Shown here: positions 38,994 through 47,324 of the stretch, piece after piece
How positions within the stretch are numbered: the first letter of the stretch is position 1
Layout of the letters: the number at the start of each line of letters is the position of its first letter
DNA from: an uncultured Sulfolobales archaeon
GTDB lineage: Archaea > Thermoproteota > Thermoprotei_A > Sulfolobales > NBVN01
Reading direction: 5' to 3'
Assembly: GCA_938073905.1 (NCBI GenBank)
Contig: CALJEN010000010.1
Coordinates: 33,527 to 97,526, forward strand
Length of the DNA stretch: 64,000 nucleotides
Program-made: the position numbers and the translations under genes
Notes under the pieces: generated by a model
Database searches by the model: none
Told to the model about the DNA's origin: nothing
What the model saw: only the letters and a program-made list of their open reading frames with translations

Positions 38994-41006
38994 TTGTCCC
39001 TGCCGAAGAGGTACGTCCTGGTGATAGCGGAGAAGCCCAGAGCCGCGGCCAAGATAGCCGAGGCGCTGGGTGCCGGCTCGAAGCTGACGATCGGGGGGAT
39101 ACCGGTGTGGATAGGGAGGTTCCGCGGCAGAGACTTCGTGATAGCTCCCACCGCCGGGCACCTCTTCACTCTGCACACGGACGAGAAGGGCTTCCCGGTG
39201 TTCAACTACTCCTGGGGTCCCAGGTGGGTCTACGAGCCTGGATCCAAGCACCTGGCAAAGTTCTACGATGCTCTCAGGAGGCTCTCCCCCAACGCCGAGC
39301 ACTACATCAACGCGTGCGACTACGACATAGAGGGCTCGGTCATAGGCTACAACATAATACGGCACCTCGGCGACGTCACGAGGGCCAGCAGGGTCAAGTT
39401 CTCGGCCCTGACCAAGGAGGACATCCGGAAAGCGTTCGAGGACCCGCAACCGCTCGACTGGGGAAACATAGAGTCAGGTCTGGCGCGCCACGTCCTCGAC
39501 TGGATATGGGGCATCAACGTGAGCAGGGCCCTGACGAGAATATACCAGAAGCTCTCCGGAGAGCGCGCAACGCTCAGCGCCGGGAGGGTCCAGTCGCCCA
39601 CGCTGATAGAGCTGGTGGAGAGGTACGTGGAGAGGGAAGCCTTCGTCCCGACGCCCCTCTTCACGGTCTCGGTGAAGGTCCTCTGCGGCGGCAAGGAGTT
39701 CACCCTTACCAACGGCTTCGACCCCTTCAGGAGGCAGGAGGATGCGAGGAGGCTCGCGAAGGTCTTGAGATCGAAGAAGCTGGTCGTGAAGAGTGCTGAA
39801 AAGAGGGTGGTCAGCCTAGCGCCGCCACCCCCCTTCAACCTCACGGAGCTCCAGCTCGAGGCTGCCAGGGTCTTCGGCTACTCCCCGGCTAGGACGCTGG
39901 AGATAGCGGAGGAACTTTACCTCAGGTCTCTCATAAGCTACCCGAGGACTAACTCCGAGAAGATCCCGCCTACGGTCGATAACTCTCAGATACTGCAGAG
40001 GCTCACGGGCCTACCCGAGGTCGGTGCCTACGCCTCGGAGCTCTTGCGGCGGGGGCTGCTGGTCCCGAGAGAGGGCCCGGGCGAAGACCCGGCACACCCC
40101 GCCATACACCCTACCGGGTACCTGCCCACTAGGGAGCTCGGCCGGGAGGAGTCGAACGTCTACGAGCTGGTGGTCAGGAGGTACCTAGCCTCCTTCTACC
40201 CCAGCTCCACGGTGGAGGAGCTCGTCTACACGATCGTGGAGCCGGAGACGGGTACGGAGTTCAGGCTCGCGGGCAGGAGGGTCGTGTCCCAGGAGTGGCT
40301 CAGGGTATACCACTACAGGAAGGTCACCGCGCTCGAGCTTCCGGCACTGCGCACTGGCGAGGAGGTGCCGGTGACATCCGTCGAGGTGGTCAAGCTGTAC
40401 ACGCGCCCGCCCCCTCTCTACACGAAGGCCACCATCCTCAGGTGGATGGAGTCCGTCAACATAGGGACCGAGGCGACCAGGGCCGAGATAATAGAGAAGC
40501 TCTTCGAGAGGGGCTACGTGAGGGGGAGCAGCATAAACGCCACGGAGCTGGGCTTGGAGGTGGCGCAGATACTGGGCACGCTGTTCAAGGAGATAACCGA
40601 GGTGGAGCTGACCAGGGAGCTCGAGAGGAAGCTCCGGGAGATAGCGTTCGGTAAGGTGAGGAGGGAGAGCGTCATAGAGGAAGCGGTCTCGAAGCTCCGC
40701 CCCAAGCTGGAGGAGGTGAAGCGGGTGCTGAGCGATAGCGAGGCGGAGGAGCTGAAGAGAAGGCTCGGCCTCTCGGCGGGCCTCCGCTGCCGGGTGTGCG
40801 GGAGAGACTCTGTCGGGGAGGAGGACGGAGTTCCCCTCTGCCAACTCCATCTCAGGGCCTATAGGAACCTCAAGGAGGCTTACGCAGCCTGGAGAGAGGG
40901 CACTGGCGTGGGGTTCGAGGAGTACCTAGAGACCCTATCCAGGCTGCCGAAGCTCGGGAGGCTCGTGAAGGAGGTCGTTGCGTACCTGAGGAATAGTGTG
41001 AGGTAG
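38994..41006 (+). CDS. topA: DNA topoisomerase III (type IA)
   Basis: 670 residues. Relaxes negative supercoils and decatenates single-stranded links. TOPRIM motifs: VLVIAEKPRAAAKIAEALG and INACDYDIEGSVIG; catalytic tyrosine in LISYPRTNSEKIP; NLTELQLEAARVFGYSPARTLEIAEELY is the domain III entry. The C-terminus has CRVCGRDSVGEEDGVPLCQLH, a possible zinc site. No reverse-gyrase helicase is attached. TTG 38994 starts the conserved region; its final 127 bases overlap the signal peptidase gene on the opposite strand. Confidence 0.9.
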   Translation: MSLPKRYVLVIAEKPRAAAKIAEALGAGSKLTIGGIPVWIGRFRGRDFVIAPTAGHLFTLHTDEKGFPVFNYSWGPRWVYEPGSKHLAKFYDALRRLSPNAEHYINACDYDIEGSVIGYNIIRHLGDVTRASRVKFSALTKEDIRKAFEDPQPLDWGNIESGLARHVLDWIWGINVSRALTRIYQKLSGERATLSAGRVQSPTLIELVERYVEREAFVPTPLFTVSVKVLCGGKEFTLTNGFDPFRRQEDARRLAKVLRSKKLVVKSAEKRVVSLAPPPPFNLTELQLEAARVFGYSPARTLEIAEELYLRSLISYPRTNSEKIPPTVDNSQILQRLTGLPEVGAYASELLRRGLLVPREGPGEDPAHPAIHPTGYLPTRELGREESNVYELVVRRYLASFYPSSTVEELVYTIVEPETGTEFRLAGRRVVSQEWLRVYHYRKVTALELPALRTGEEVPVTSVEVVKLYTRPPPLYTKATILRWMESVNIGTEATRAEIIEKLFERGYVRGSSINATELGLEVAQILGTLFKEITEVELTRELERKLREIAFGKVRRESVIEEAVSKLRPKLEEVKRVLSDSEAEELKRRLGLSAGLRCRVCGRDSVGEEDGVPLCQLHLRAYRNLKEAYAAWREGTGVGFEEYLETLSRLPKLGRLVKEVVAYLRNSVR

Positions 41007-41392
41007 CCGACGAGCGGGACCTTGAGTGGGCTGTCCCCCAGTTCCAGGACCTTCCCCAGCACCGCCTGGAACCTCACGGGAGGGTCATGTAGCAAGTTGT
41101 TATCCCCCTTGGTGATCAGGGTATCGCCCTCTACCCTGATTACTCTGTGTATTATCAGGGTCCCGCCCCGGCGGTAGACCACCACGTCGCCCACACTCAC
41201 GTCTTCCAAGGAGATTTTCCTGACGACTACGACCAGGTCTCCGGGCTGGAGCGTCGGCTCCATAGACCTCCCGTCGACGACCGCGAGGGCTATGTGGCCG
41301 AGCATGACTAGGACTATCAGGGAGAGCACCGTTACGGCGGTTAGCACCTCTACTGCTATGGCGACCGCCTTCCGGACTCCGGCAGCACTCAT
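40880..41392 (-). CDS. Signal peptidase I, archaeal/ER (S26B) type
   Basis: 170 residues. One N-terminal membrane helix (VLTAVTVLSLIVLVMLGHIAL), catalytic serine in DGRSMEPTLQPGD (Ser43), and the S26B histidine in IIHRV (His82) instead of a bacterial lysine; KGDNN follows. It removes signal peptides, such as those of the two giant surface proteins here. A second hydrophobic stretch near VPLVGYLTLFLRY may be a second anchor. GGAGG eleven to seven bases before ATG 41392, inside the preceding gene, is a good ribosome-binding site. Confidence 0.9.
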   Translation of the reverse strand: MSAAGVRKAVAIAVEVLTAVTVLSLIVLVMLGHIALAVVDGRSMEPTLQPGDLVVVVRKISLEDVSVGDVVVYRRGGTLIIHRVIRVEGDTLITKGDNNLLHDPPVRFQAVLGKVLELGDSPLKVPLVGYLTLFLRYATTSFTSLPSFGSLDRVSRYSSNPTPVPSLQAA

Positions 41393-41686
41393 CTACTCCT
41401 CCTCTCCGGACAGAAGGTTACTCACGTCCAGCTCTATTACCTTTCCCCTGTTCTCCGAAGCCGCCTTCCCCTCTACGGACCTCCTCCTTCTCTCGCCCAC
41501 CTCTACGTCATGTCCTCCGCCGACCTTCAGTACGCTGACCCTCCCCCTCCAGCTGTGTCCGCACTCGGGACACCTAAAGGAACCCATTATCGTTATGGTA
41601 ACCCTTCCTTCAGCGTCGGGGAGCGGTGAGGTTAGGTGCCAGGTCTTCAGGGGCCGAGACTCGCTGCCGCACCTCGGACATTTCAT
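41393..41686 (-). CDS. Crenarchaeal zinc-finger protein
   Basis: 97 residues: MKCPRCGSESRPLKTWHL opens the first knuckle and FRCPECGHSWRGRVSVL the second, a TFIIS-like zinc ribbon; the tail is acidic (VIELDVSNLLSGEEE). Similar small zinc proteins occur across Crenarchaea without a fixed role. ATG 41686 is selected because of its TATA box; its stop is immediately followed by the signal peptidase start, so they form an operon. Confidence 0.7.
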   Translation of the reverse strand: MKCPRCGSESRPLKTWHLTSPLPDAEGRVTITIMGSFRCPECGHSWRGRVSVLKVGGGHDVEVGERRRRSVEGKAASENRGKVIELDVSNLLSGEEE

Positions 41687-41718
41687 CTCGTCGCTCTCCC
41701 CGCTCTCCTGGACGCGAC

Positions 41719-41730
41719 CAAAATATAAGG
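41719..41730 (-). promoter_or_regulatory. TATA box of the zinc-finger/signal peptidase operon
   Basis: Minus strand CCTTATATTTTG, 33-44 bases before ATG 41686. Confidence 0.6.
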
Positions 41731-41888
41731 GCCCCGACAGCGGCCGGGGACAGGTCTCGGACGACGACTCTGCGGGCTCACCGACGAGGTCTGCGGTCGC
41801 ATCGAGCGGCGCGCGAAAACTCCGGGAACCGCCTCCGGTGGAGATATAGGCAGCGAGCGCGGGTATCCCGGTCGGGGAGCTGCTCGCG

Positions 41889-42578
41889 TTGAAGAGAGCC
41901 GTAGCCCTGTACAGCGGTGGCAAAGACTCCCACTACTCCGTCCTCTACTCCTACCGCCAGGGGATAGCCGCGGAGGCACTGGTCGTAGCCCTCCCCGCTC
42001 GGGAGGACTCCTGGCTCTTCCACTCGGTAAACGCCCACTGGAGCTCGCTCCACGGGGAGGCGCTGGGCCTTCCGGTCTACTCGGTCCCAGTGAGCGGCGT
42101 CAGGGACGCGGAGGTGGTCGAGCTCGAGAGCCATCTGCGCCGGGTGCTCGAGAAGCACCGGAGCGCGGACTACCTGGTGGTGGGCGCGGTCAAGTCCAGG
42201 TACCAGCTGGAGAGGTTCAAGGCCATCTCGGAGGAGCTGGGACTGAGGCTCTACGCCCCCCTCTGGGCCCAGGACGAGGTCGAGCTCCTGAAGAAGGAGA
42301 TCGAGGAGCTGAGCTTCGTCGTGACCGCCGTCCAGGCCTACTGCCTCAACCTTCGCGTGCTCGGGACTCCGTCGGGCCCGGAGCTGCTCCGCTACCTCAC
42401 CAAGGCTCACGAGGAGTGCGGTGTGAGCCTCGTGGGGGAGGGCGGAGAGTTCGAGACCTACGTCATAGGGTCTCCCCTCTTCGGGGGCAGGGGCGTCGCG
42501 ATAAGCAGAGCGAGGATGGTCTTGCGTCCGAGCGAGTACTCTGGGTACTTCATCATAGAGGACGCCAGGCTCGTCTAA
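41889..42578 (+). CDS. dph6: Diphthine-ammonia ligase
   Basis: 229 residues. Performs the last step of diphthamide formation on elongation factor 2. The N-terminal ATP-pyrophosphatase loop ALYSGGKDSHYSVLYS (PP-motif SGGKDS) and the C-terminal GVSLVGEGGEFETYVIGSPLF (the GEGGEFET signature) are both complete. TTG start. A weak TATA-like GAGATATAGG lies at 41841-41850. Confidence 0.93.
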   Translation: MKRAVALYSGGKDSHYSVLYSYRQGIAAEALVVALPAREDSWLFHSVNAHWSSLHGEALGLPVYSVPVSGVRDAEVVELESHLRRVLEKHRSADYLVVGAVKSRYQLERFKAISEELGLRLYAPLWAQDEVELLKKEIEELSFVVTAVQAYCLNLRVLGTPSGPELLRYLTKAHEECGVSLVGEGGEFETYVIGSPLFGGRGVAISRARMVLRPSEYSGYFIIEDARLV

Positions 42579-42676
42579 CGGTCGAGATTCTGCCGGTCGC
42601 CTCGGGGTCCACCCAGGGTTCTCGGGTCGGTTCGAGGTGCTGCTCAGCTTCTCGTGTGGTGCTCGGCGGCCGGGCG

Positions 42677-43081
42677 CTACCTCTCGAACTCCTGGAACGA
42701 TACGTAGGAGATGCTGGACTTGGGGACTATGAGCGCTCGGTCGCCAACCCTGACCCCTATCTCGTACTTAGATACCTTCGAGAGCTTCCCGGAGATCCTG
42801 GTGCCGTCCTGGAGGACCACCGTGACCTCCGCGCCAGTCATGTCTGGTGTTATGACGACTTCCTCTAGCTCTTCGCTTGAGAAGCCGTGGATGTCCGTCT
42901 GGGACACCTCAGCATAGGCTATCGAGTGCCTGAATACCACGACCGGGCCCTTCGGAGTCCTGACCCCTATCTCGTACCTGGATACCTCGTCCGCTACCCC
43001 CTCCAGGGGCTCCTCGGCACCGAGGATGTACAGCTTTACGGCCTTCCCCTCGAACCTTTTGTCCAATATGTTCTCCCGCAC
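42677..43081 (-). CDS. Tandem Hfq/Sm-like protein
   Basis: 134 residues made of two copies of an Sm-type barrel. Copy 1 (about 15-59): VKLYILGAEEPLEGVADEV, RYEIGVRT, VVFRHSIAYAEV. Copy 2 (86-129): VTVVLQDGTRISGKLSKV, KYEIGVRV, LIVPKSSISYVSF. The Sm2 segments FRHSIAYAEV and VPKSSISYV resemble the bacterial Hfq YKHAI-T-- strand more than the I-G-D-N motif of archaeal SmAPs. An RNA-binding ring of two-domain subunits is expected. GTG 43081 is preferred; an upstream open frame adds a tail across the TATA box. Confidence 0.65.
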   Translation of the reverse strand: MRENILDKRFEGKAVKLYILGAEEPLEGVADEVSRYEIGVRTPKGPVVVFRHSIAYAEVSQTDIHGFSSEELEEVVITPDMTGAEVTVVLQDGTRISGKLSKVSKYEIGVRVGDRALIVPKSSISYVSFQEFER

Positions 43082-43115
43082 TCGAGCTCTCCGCTCACGG
43101 TTTCCGGGGAGCATC

Positions 43116-43125
43116 CTAATAAACG
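43116..43125 (-). promoter_or_regulatory. TATA box of the Hfq-like gene
   Basis: Minus strand CGTTTATTAG, 35-44 bases before GTG 43081; the upstream open frame spans it, arguing for the shorter protein. Confidence 0.5.
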
Positions 43126-43313
43126 GGTTCTGGACTAGGCACCGGTGCCCTAGCTCCGGGGGCTCACAGCCCTCTCGCTCTCCATAGTTGCTCGCCAACG
43201 CGCGCCGACGTTCGAGCCCTTTCCGTTTTGAAACGCGGAAGGCCTAGAGTGTTGTCGTGTCCGACTCGGAGGTCGCCGAGGCGGTGGTATTTCAGCCGAG
43301 CCTCTAGATCGCG

Positions 43314-43604
43314 ATGTGCGCGCTCCTTGTGGCCCTGAGCCTGGTGGTATTACTTTCTTTTAAAACCGCAGCGCCATTCCGAAGCTGCCTCGTTGAGTTA
43401 AGCACCGACACCCAGACGCCTGAGGTGCTAGAAGTGCCCGTCAAGATAGTAAAGACTGCTCAGAGCACGGTGCTCTCCCACGTGGTCGACATGACCCGCA
43501 AGGGGTTCAAGTGCGTTGAGGTAGCCTCCGGAGAGTACAGGTGCACGAAGAGGATAAACGAGATCCAGGAGTACACCATCATACTGCTCTCCTCCCCGGG
43601 TTGA
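43314..43604 (+). CDS. Small hypothetical protein
   Basis: 96 residues from ATG 43314, with a hydrophobic N-terminus (LLVALSLVVLLSF) and a charged body containing TAQSTVLSHVVDMTRKGFKCVEVASGEYRC. However, a good TATA box, CTTTTAAAAC (43357-43366), lies within this frame; a start at GTG 43425 would then give a 59-residue soluble protein beginning V-L-E-V-P-V-K. GTATTTCAG at 43287 could serve the longer form. The TTCCG/CGGAA hairpin at 43221-43240 is upstream. No family recognised. Confidence 0.5.
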   Translation: MCALLVALSLVVLLSFKTAAPFRSCLVELSTDTQTPEVLEVPVKIVKTAQSTVLSHVVDMTRKGFKCVEVASGEYRCTKRINEIQEYTIILLSSPG

Positions 43605-43682
43605 GAGTCCGAGCCCCGAGCGCGACCCGAGGCCGAAGCGAAGGAGCGCGGGGACTGCGAGGCTCCGGCGACCGCGGCAACG

Positions 43683-43733
43683 GCTCAGAGCTTTGGCCCC
43701 TCATCACTAGTCAGGAGTGAGAGTGCATCACGG
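43683..43733 (-). ncRNA. Candidate C/D box guide RNA overlapping the KH-protein stop codon
   Basis: Minus strand, in order: C GTGATGC (43731-43725), 10-base guide, D' CTGA (43714-43711), 3-base spacer, C' GTGATGA (43707-43701), 12-base guide, D CTGA (43688-43685). D, D' and C' are perfect. The C box contains the TGA stop of the KH gene at 43730-43728, so the RNA would be made from that gene's 3' end, an arrangement reported for C/D RNAs in Pyrobaculum. Targets not assigned. Confidence 0.7.
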
Positions 43734-44318
43734 CCTCTTCCATAGATCTACTATCTCCTTCCTCTTTAACTCTCTGACGGCCCGGTCGAGGAACTTGTAG
43801 ACGGTGGAGTGCTGGCGTCCCTGCGCCAGCATCTCCACGGCCTGCCTCGCCAGCTCCGCCCTGCCGTACTCGCCTATTATAGCCACGTAGTCCCGGCAGA
43901 CACTGATGTATGTCCCAGTCACCTCCTCCAGCACCAGCCTCGTCCTACCGCCCTCCCCTATGATCCTGCCCTTGATCCTCTGGAGGTGGTTCTCGCTAGA
44001 CCCCGCGAAGTCCTTCAAGTCCACCACGACCAGCACGGCGTCGTCGTCGTAGAGCCTCGAGGCCCTCTCGTAGGAGAAGCAGTAGTCTATGGCCTTGACC
44101 AGCTCCTGGCACTTCAGTAGGTTCGTCGCCGGGGTGTAGGCGCTGGCCGGCTCTATGACCACCGACCCGTCCACGGAGTTGACGGTTATCCTGACGCCCA
44201 GCCGCGCCTCCATGTCCTTAAGCACCTCACCGTTCCTCCCTATTAAAACCCCTAGCCTGTCCTCGGCGACCCTCAAGTATATCCTAGTAGCTCCCGGTAC
44301 CACTCTGTGCTCCGGCAT
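43728..44318 (-). CDS. Dim2/Pno1-like KH-domain protein
   Basis: 196 residues with two KH folds. The first has LGVLIGRNGEVLKDMEARLGVRITVN (GRNG loop); the second has HLQRIKGRIIGEGGRTRLVLEEVTGTYISV (GEGG loop). This is the archaeal homologue of Dim2/Pno1 (Krr1 family), which chaperones the 3' end of small-subunit rRNA and works with RIO1 and Nob1. ATG 44318. The 3' end carries a C/D-like RNA, linking two steps of rRNA maturation in one transcript if real. Confidence 0.88.
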   Translation of the reverse strand: MPEHRVVPGATRIYLRVAEDRLGVLIGRNGEVLKDMEARLGVRITVNSVDGSVVIEPASAYTPATNLLKCQELVKAIDYCFSYERASRLYDDDAVLVVVDLKDFAGSSENHLQRIKGRIIGEGGRTRLVLEEVTGTYISVCRDYVAIIGEYGRAELARQAVEMLAQGRQHSTVYKFLDRAVRELKRKEIVDLWKRP

Positions 44319-44333
44319 CGAAGGCCCCTGTCC

Positions 44334-44345
44334 CGTATACTAAGC
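44334..44345 (-). promoter_or_regulatory. TATA box of the KH gene
   Basis: Minus strand GGCTTAGTATAC, 16-27 bases before ATG 44318; an AT-rich TATTAACC lies further upstream (44355-44363) as an alternative. Confidence 0.4.
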
Positions 44346-44405
44346 CCTCACGGGGTTAATAGGGGTAGGCTCCGGGCTGGGCACGCCGGGATCTCTACCG
44401 CATCT

Positions 44406-45617
44406 CTACCGCGTGCCCACAGCCGGCCGCTCTCGCTTTCCGGTTTCGGGGAGCTCGAAGTTTCTCAGGCTCCCCGAAGCGACGGCCGTGGCCGCGAGAA
44501 GCATAGAAGCCGAGAGAGCGAAGGGGGCGAGGGGCGAAAGGGATCCGTAGAGGAATCCACCCAGATACGGTGCCGGTATGCTAGTGACGCTCCTGACGGC
44601 GTTCGTGGAGGCGAAGACCTCCCCCACGTTCCCGAACACCTTGACTACGTAGACGTTGTAGCCGGGTATCCAGAGGCTTAGGCTGATTCCGATGAAGAGC
44701 ATGGCTGCGACGGAGAACTCGCGCGCGACTGGAAGGGCAAGGAGCGCAGCCGCTAGCGCTGCAGAAGCCTCAGAGAAGACCAGTGCGACGGAGCACCCCA
44801 ATTTGTCCACGAGCCTGCCGGCTATGGGGGTTCCCACGGCCTCGACCACGTTCGAGACGGAGAACAGCATGCCTATGCCCACTTCGTCGTACCCGCGGCT
44901 CAGGAGGTGAGCGCCGAGCATCGGGTACCAGAGGTACCACGCGGCGCGGTCTAGCGACACGAAGAGGTAGAGGAAGCCGAGCTTCCTGTCGGGCAGGAAG
45001 ACTCTTCTGAAGGACTCAGCGAGGCTCGCTCTGCCGGACCCCTCGATTCTCCCCGGCTCCGTGGAGAGGGCTAGGAAGGTGAGCGAGCCGGCAGCGGCGA
45101 CCGCGGCGAACGCCAGGAAGGTCTTCGGGTATCCGTAGCTCGCGACCATGAGTCCGCCCAGCGTCGGGCCGACCGCTCTGGCGGCCGTGAAGGCCGACGT
45201 GGTCAGACCGACGACCGTCCCGAGTCTCCCCCTGTCCACCACCTTGGCCAGGAAGACCATCCTGGCCGGCTGAGCAAAGTAGATGGAGAGGTGGAAGAGT
45301 GCGTAGCTGAGAGCCAACACGACCATGCTCTCCGAGAAAGCGGCAGCGGCAAGGGCGGCGCATATCATGAAGCCCGTGAGGGTCGTGATGACCCTGCTAC
45401 TGTAGATCTCTAGCAGATGACCGACCACGGGCGAGAAGAGTGCTCCGAGAACGTTCGAGAGAGTGACCACGATGCCTATTTCCTCTAGGGAGTACCCCAG
45501 CCTGCCCATGTAGGCCGAGAATAGCGCGGTGAAACCGCTGGCCGCTAGGCCTCTGAATACGTTGAAGACGGCCGTGCCCGCGACGTTCCTCCTCTCCTCA
45601 GACTGCTGGCCGCTCAT
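44406..45617 (-). CDS. Major facilitator superfamily transporter
   Basis: About 403 residues with 12 predicted helices. The A-like loop GHLLEIYSSRVI and the second-half GRLVDKLGCSVAL match MFS loops between helices 2-3 and 8-9; the central cytosolic loop contains SRASL-type EGSGRASLAESFRRVFLPDRK. Substrate unknown; drug or metabolite export is possible. ATG 45617 (M-S-G-Q-Q-S) is chosen because the upstream ATG 45644 is inside the TATA box. Confidence 0.85.
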   Translation of the reverse strand: MSGQQSEERRNVAGTAVFNVFRGLAASGFTALFSAYMGRLGYSLEEIGIVVTLSNVLGALFSPVVGHLLEIYSSRVITTLTGFMICAALAAAAFSESMVVLALSYALFHLSIYFAQPARMVFLAKVVDRGRLGTVVGLTTSAFTAARAVGPTLGGLMVASYGYPKTFLAFAAVAAAGSLTFLALSTEPGRIEGSGRASLAESFRRVFLPDRKLGFLYLFVSLDRAAWYLWYPMLGAHLLSRGYDEVGIGMLFSVSNVVEAVGTPIAGRLVDKLGCSVALVFSEASAALAAALLALPVAREFSVAAMLFIGISLSLWIPGYNVYVVKVFGNVGEVFASTNAVRSVTSIPAPYLGGFLYGSLSPLAPFALSASMLLAATAVASGSLRNFELPETGKRERPAVGTR

Positions 45618-45640
45618 CGCGAGTGTGATGTGCGCCAAGC

Positions 45641-45650
45641 CCATAAAAGT
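45641..45650 (-). promoter_or_regulatory. TATA box of the MFS gene
   Basis: Minus strand ACTTTTATGG, 24-33 bases before ATG 45617. Confidence 0.6.
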
Positions 45651-45745
45651 TCGACAGGGCCTGGATCCGGGTCTCGGAGGGTCGAACGCCGATCACTGCT
45701 CTTAGCGAAGGGCTGTCGGAGCATCCACGAAGAGTTCCGACCGCT

Positions 45746-45824
45746 GTTCCCAGAGGGTTGCTCCCGAGGCCTCTGATGTCGAGGCGGAACGCGTAGCTAC
45801 AAAACGATACTACGCGACAACGGT
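45746..45824 (+). repeat. 79-bp dispersed element, exact copy A
   Basis: Identical over all 79 bases to 47856-47934. Predicted folds: GTTCC (45746-45750) with GGAAC (45786-45790), CAGAGG (45751-45756) with CCTCTG (45770-45775), and CGCGTAG (45790-45796) with CTACGCG (45810-45816). It lies between the MFS and mgtE promoters. No open frame or tRNA likeness is seen. Confidence 0.9.
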
Positions 45825-45850
45825 TCCCGGTGATAAGCCGAGTCTCCTCT

Positions 45851-45860
45851 CCTTTTAAGG
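45851..45860 (+). promoter_or_regulatory. TATA box of mgtE
   Basis: CCTTTTAAGG, 36-45 bases before ATG 45896; TTG 45878 is too close to the expected transcript start. Confidence 0.6.
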
Positions 45861-45895
45861 TAGATCCCTGCTAAGGCTTGGCGGTAGAGATAGGT

Positions 45896-47314
45896 ATGGA
45901 GACGGAGAATGGTGCTGAGAACCTGGAGGAGGTGCACTACGCGAAGATAAGGGAGCTGCTGGAAGCGGGCAGAATCGATGAGGCCGTCGAGATCTTCGAC
46001 TCGCTCGAACCCCCCTCCGCCTACGCGGTCGTGGTCAGGCTGAGCAGCGACGAGAGGTACAAGCTGTTCACCAGGACGTCCCTCAGTAGCCTGGCGGAGG
46101 TCCTAGCCAGACTGCCGGACGAGGTATTGTACGAGATCCTGGTAGTCAAGGGAGTGGACGAGGTATTGAGGATCCTGCGCTCCCTACCTCTCGACGAGGT
46201 GGTGGACGTCCTGGAGAAGCTACCGCCGAGGTACAGGTCGAAGCTCGTGGAGGTCATGCCCAAGGACCTCTCGGACGAGGTCTCCAGGATACTGAGGTAC
46301 CCACCGGAGAGCGTCGGGAGCGTCATGACCCCCCAGGTTCCCGTGTTCAACTGGAACACCAAGGTCGGCGACGCCATCTCGGTCTACGCGTCTAGGGATA
46401 AGCTGGGTCTCTACGATAGGCACCACTACATCTATGTAGTGGACGACGGTGGCAAGCTCTTCGGGTGGATAGACGTGAAAACCTTCCTCACGAAGCCCAA
46501 GGACGCCGCCCTCAAGGCCTGCGCCCAGAAGCCCCCGGTGGTCGTCGAGGTCTCGAGGGACAGGGAGTACGCGGCCAAGCTCGCGGTCGACTACGACCTC
46601 CTCGAGGTCCCCGTGGTCGACCACAACGGTAAGTTCTTGGGCGCGGTGACACTGGACGACATCCTCGACGTGCTCGTGACCGAGTACTCGGAGGACCTGC
46701 TGAAGTTCGGAGGCTTCATCGAGGCGGTCAGGGGGAGCTACATAGCCTCGCCTCCGCTCAAGCTTGCCACCAGGAGAGCACCGATGCTGCTCTATCTGTA
46801 CGCGATGAACGCCATCACTGGGTCGATAGTAGCATCCTTCGCTGGTACCATAGAGAGGATAGCGATTCTCGCGGCCTTCCTACCAATGCTAGCGGACAAC
46901 TCGGGAAACATCGGCGCCCAGGCCTCGACTCTGATCCTGAGGAGCATGGCGTTGGGGGAGGTGAGGCTCTCGAGGGCCGACGTGCTCAGGGTGCTCCTAA
47001 AGGAGATGGTGGTGAGCTCGCTCATGGCGCTCATACTCGGTCCCATGGCGCTCGCTATAGCGTTCGGCGTCGTCTGGTTCACCACGGCCTCCACCGCTAT
47101 GGCGCTGAGGGTGTCTCTCGTAGTAGTGATAGCCCTCGTCGCGTCATGCTACGTGTCGGACTTGGTCGGAGCGTTCCTGCCCCTCCTGCTAGCCAAGCTG
47201 AACGTGGACCCGGCCATAGCCTCGGCACCTCTGATAACCACTATAGGAGACATAGCCGCGGCGTCCGTCTACTTCTGGGTGGCCGCGGGGCTTCTCCTCG
47301 CGGCGAGCGCCTAG
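45896..47314 (+). CDS. mgtE: MgtE-type magnesium transporter
   Basis: 472 residues. N-terminal MgtE_N superhelix (EVLARLPDEVLYEILVVKGVDEVLRILRSLPLDEVVDVLEKL), two CBS domains beginning at VGSVMTPQVPVF and ending VDHNGKFLGAVTLDDILDVLV, a connecting helix, then five membrane helices with the pore signature ADNSGNIGAQASTLILRSMALGEV. It is a homodimeric Mg2+ channel whose CBS domains close it when cytosolic Mg2+ is high. TTG 45878 is in frame as an alternative start. Confidence 0.93.
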   Translation: METENGAENLEEVHYAKIRELLEAGRIDEAVEIFDSLEPPSAYAVVVRLSSDERYKLFTRTSLSSLAEVLARLPDEVLYEILVVKGVDEVLRILRSLPLDEVVDVLEKLPPRYRSKLVEVMPKDLSDEVSRILRYPPESVGSVMTPQVPVFNWNTKVGDAISVYASRDKLGLYDRHHYIYVVDDGGKLFGWIDVKTFLTKPKDAALKACAQKPPVVVEVSRDREYAAKLAVDYDLLEVPVVDHNGKFLGAVTLDDILDVLVTEYSEDLLKFGGFIEAVRGSYIASPPLKLATRRAPMLLYLYAMNAITGSIVASFAGTIERIAILAAFLPMLADNSGNIGAQASTLILRSMALGEVRLSRADVLRVLLKEMVVSSLMALILGPMALAIAFGVVWFTTASTAMALRVSLVVVIALVASCYVSDLVGAFLPLLLAKLNVDPAIASAPLITTIGDIAAASVYFWVAAGLLLAASA

Positions 47315-47324
47315 CCGAGCCGGC

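Noticed and set aside
45746..45824. H/ACA or kink-loop guide RNA reading of the 79-bp element
   Set aside because: ACA follows the CGCGTAG stem and GCC-TCT-GA---GA-GGC could form a kink loop in three copies, but the hairpins are too short for a guide pocket and copy 28256 breaks the pattern.
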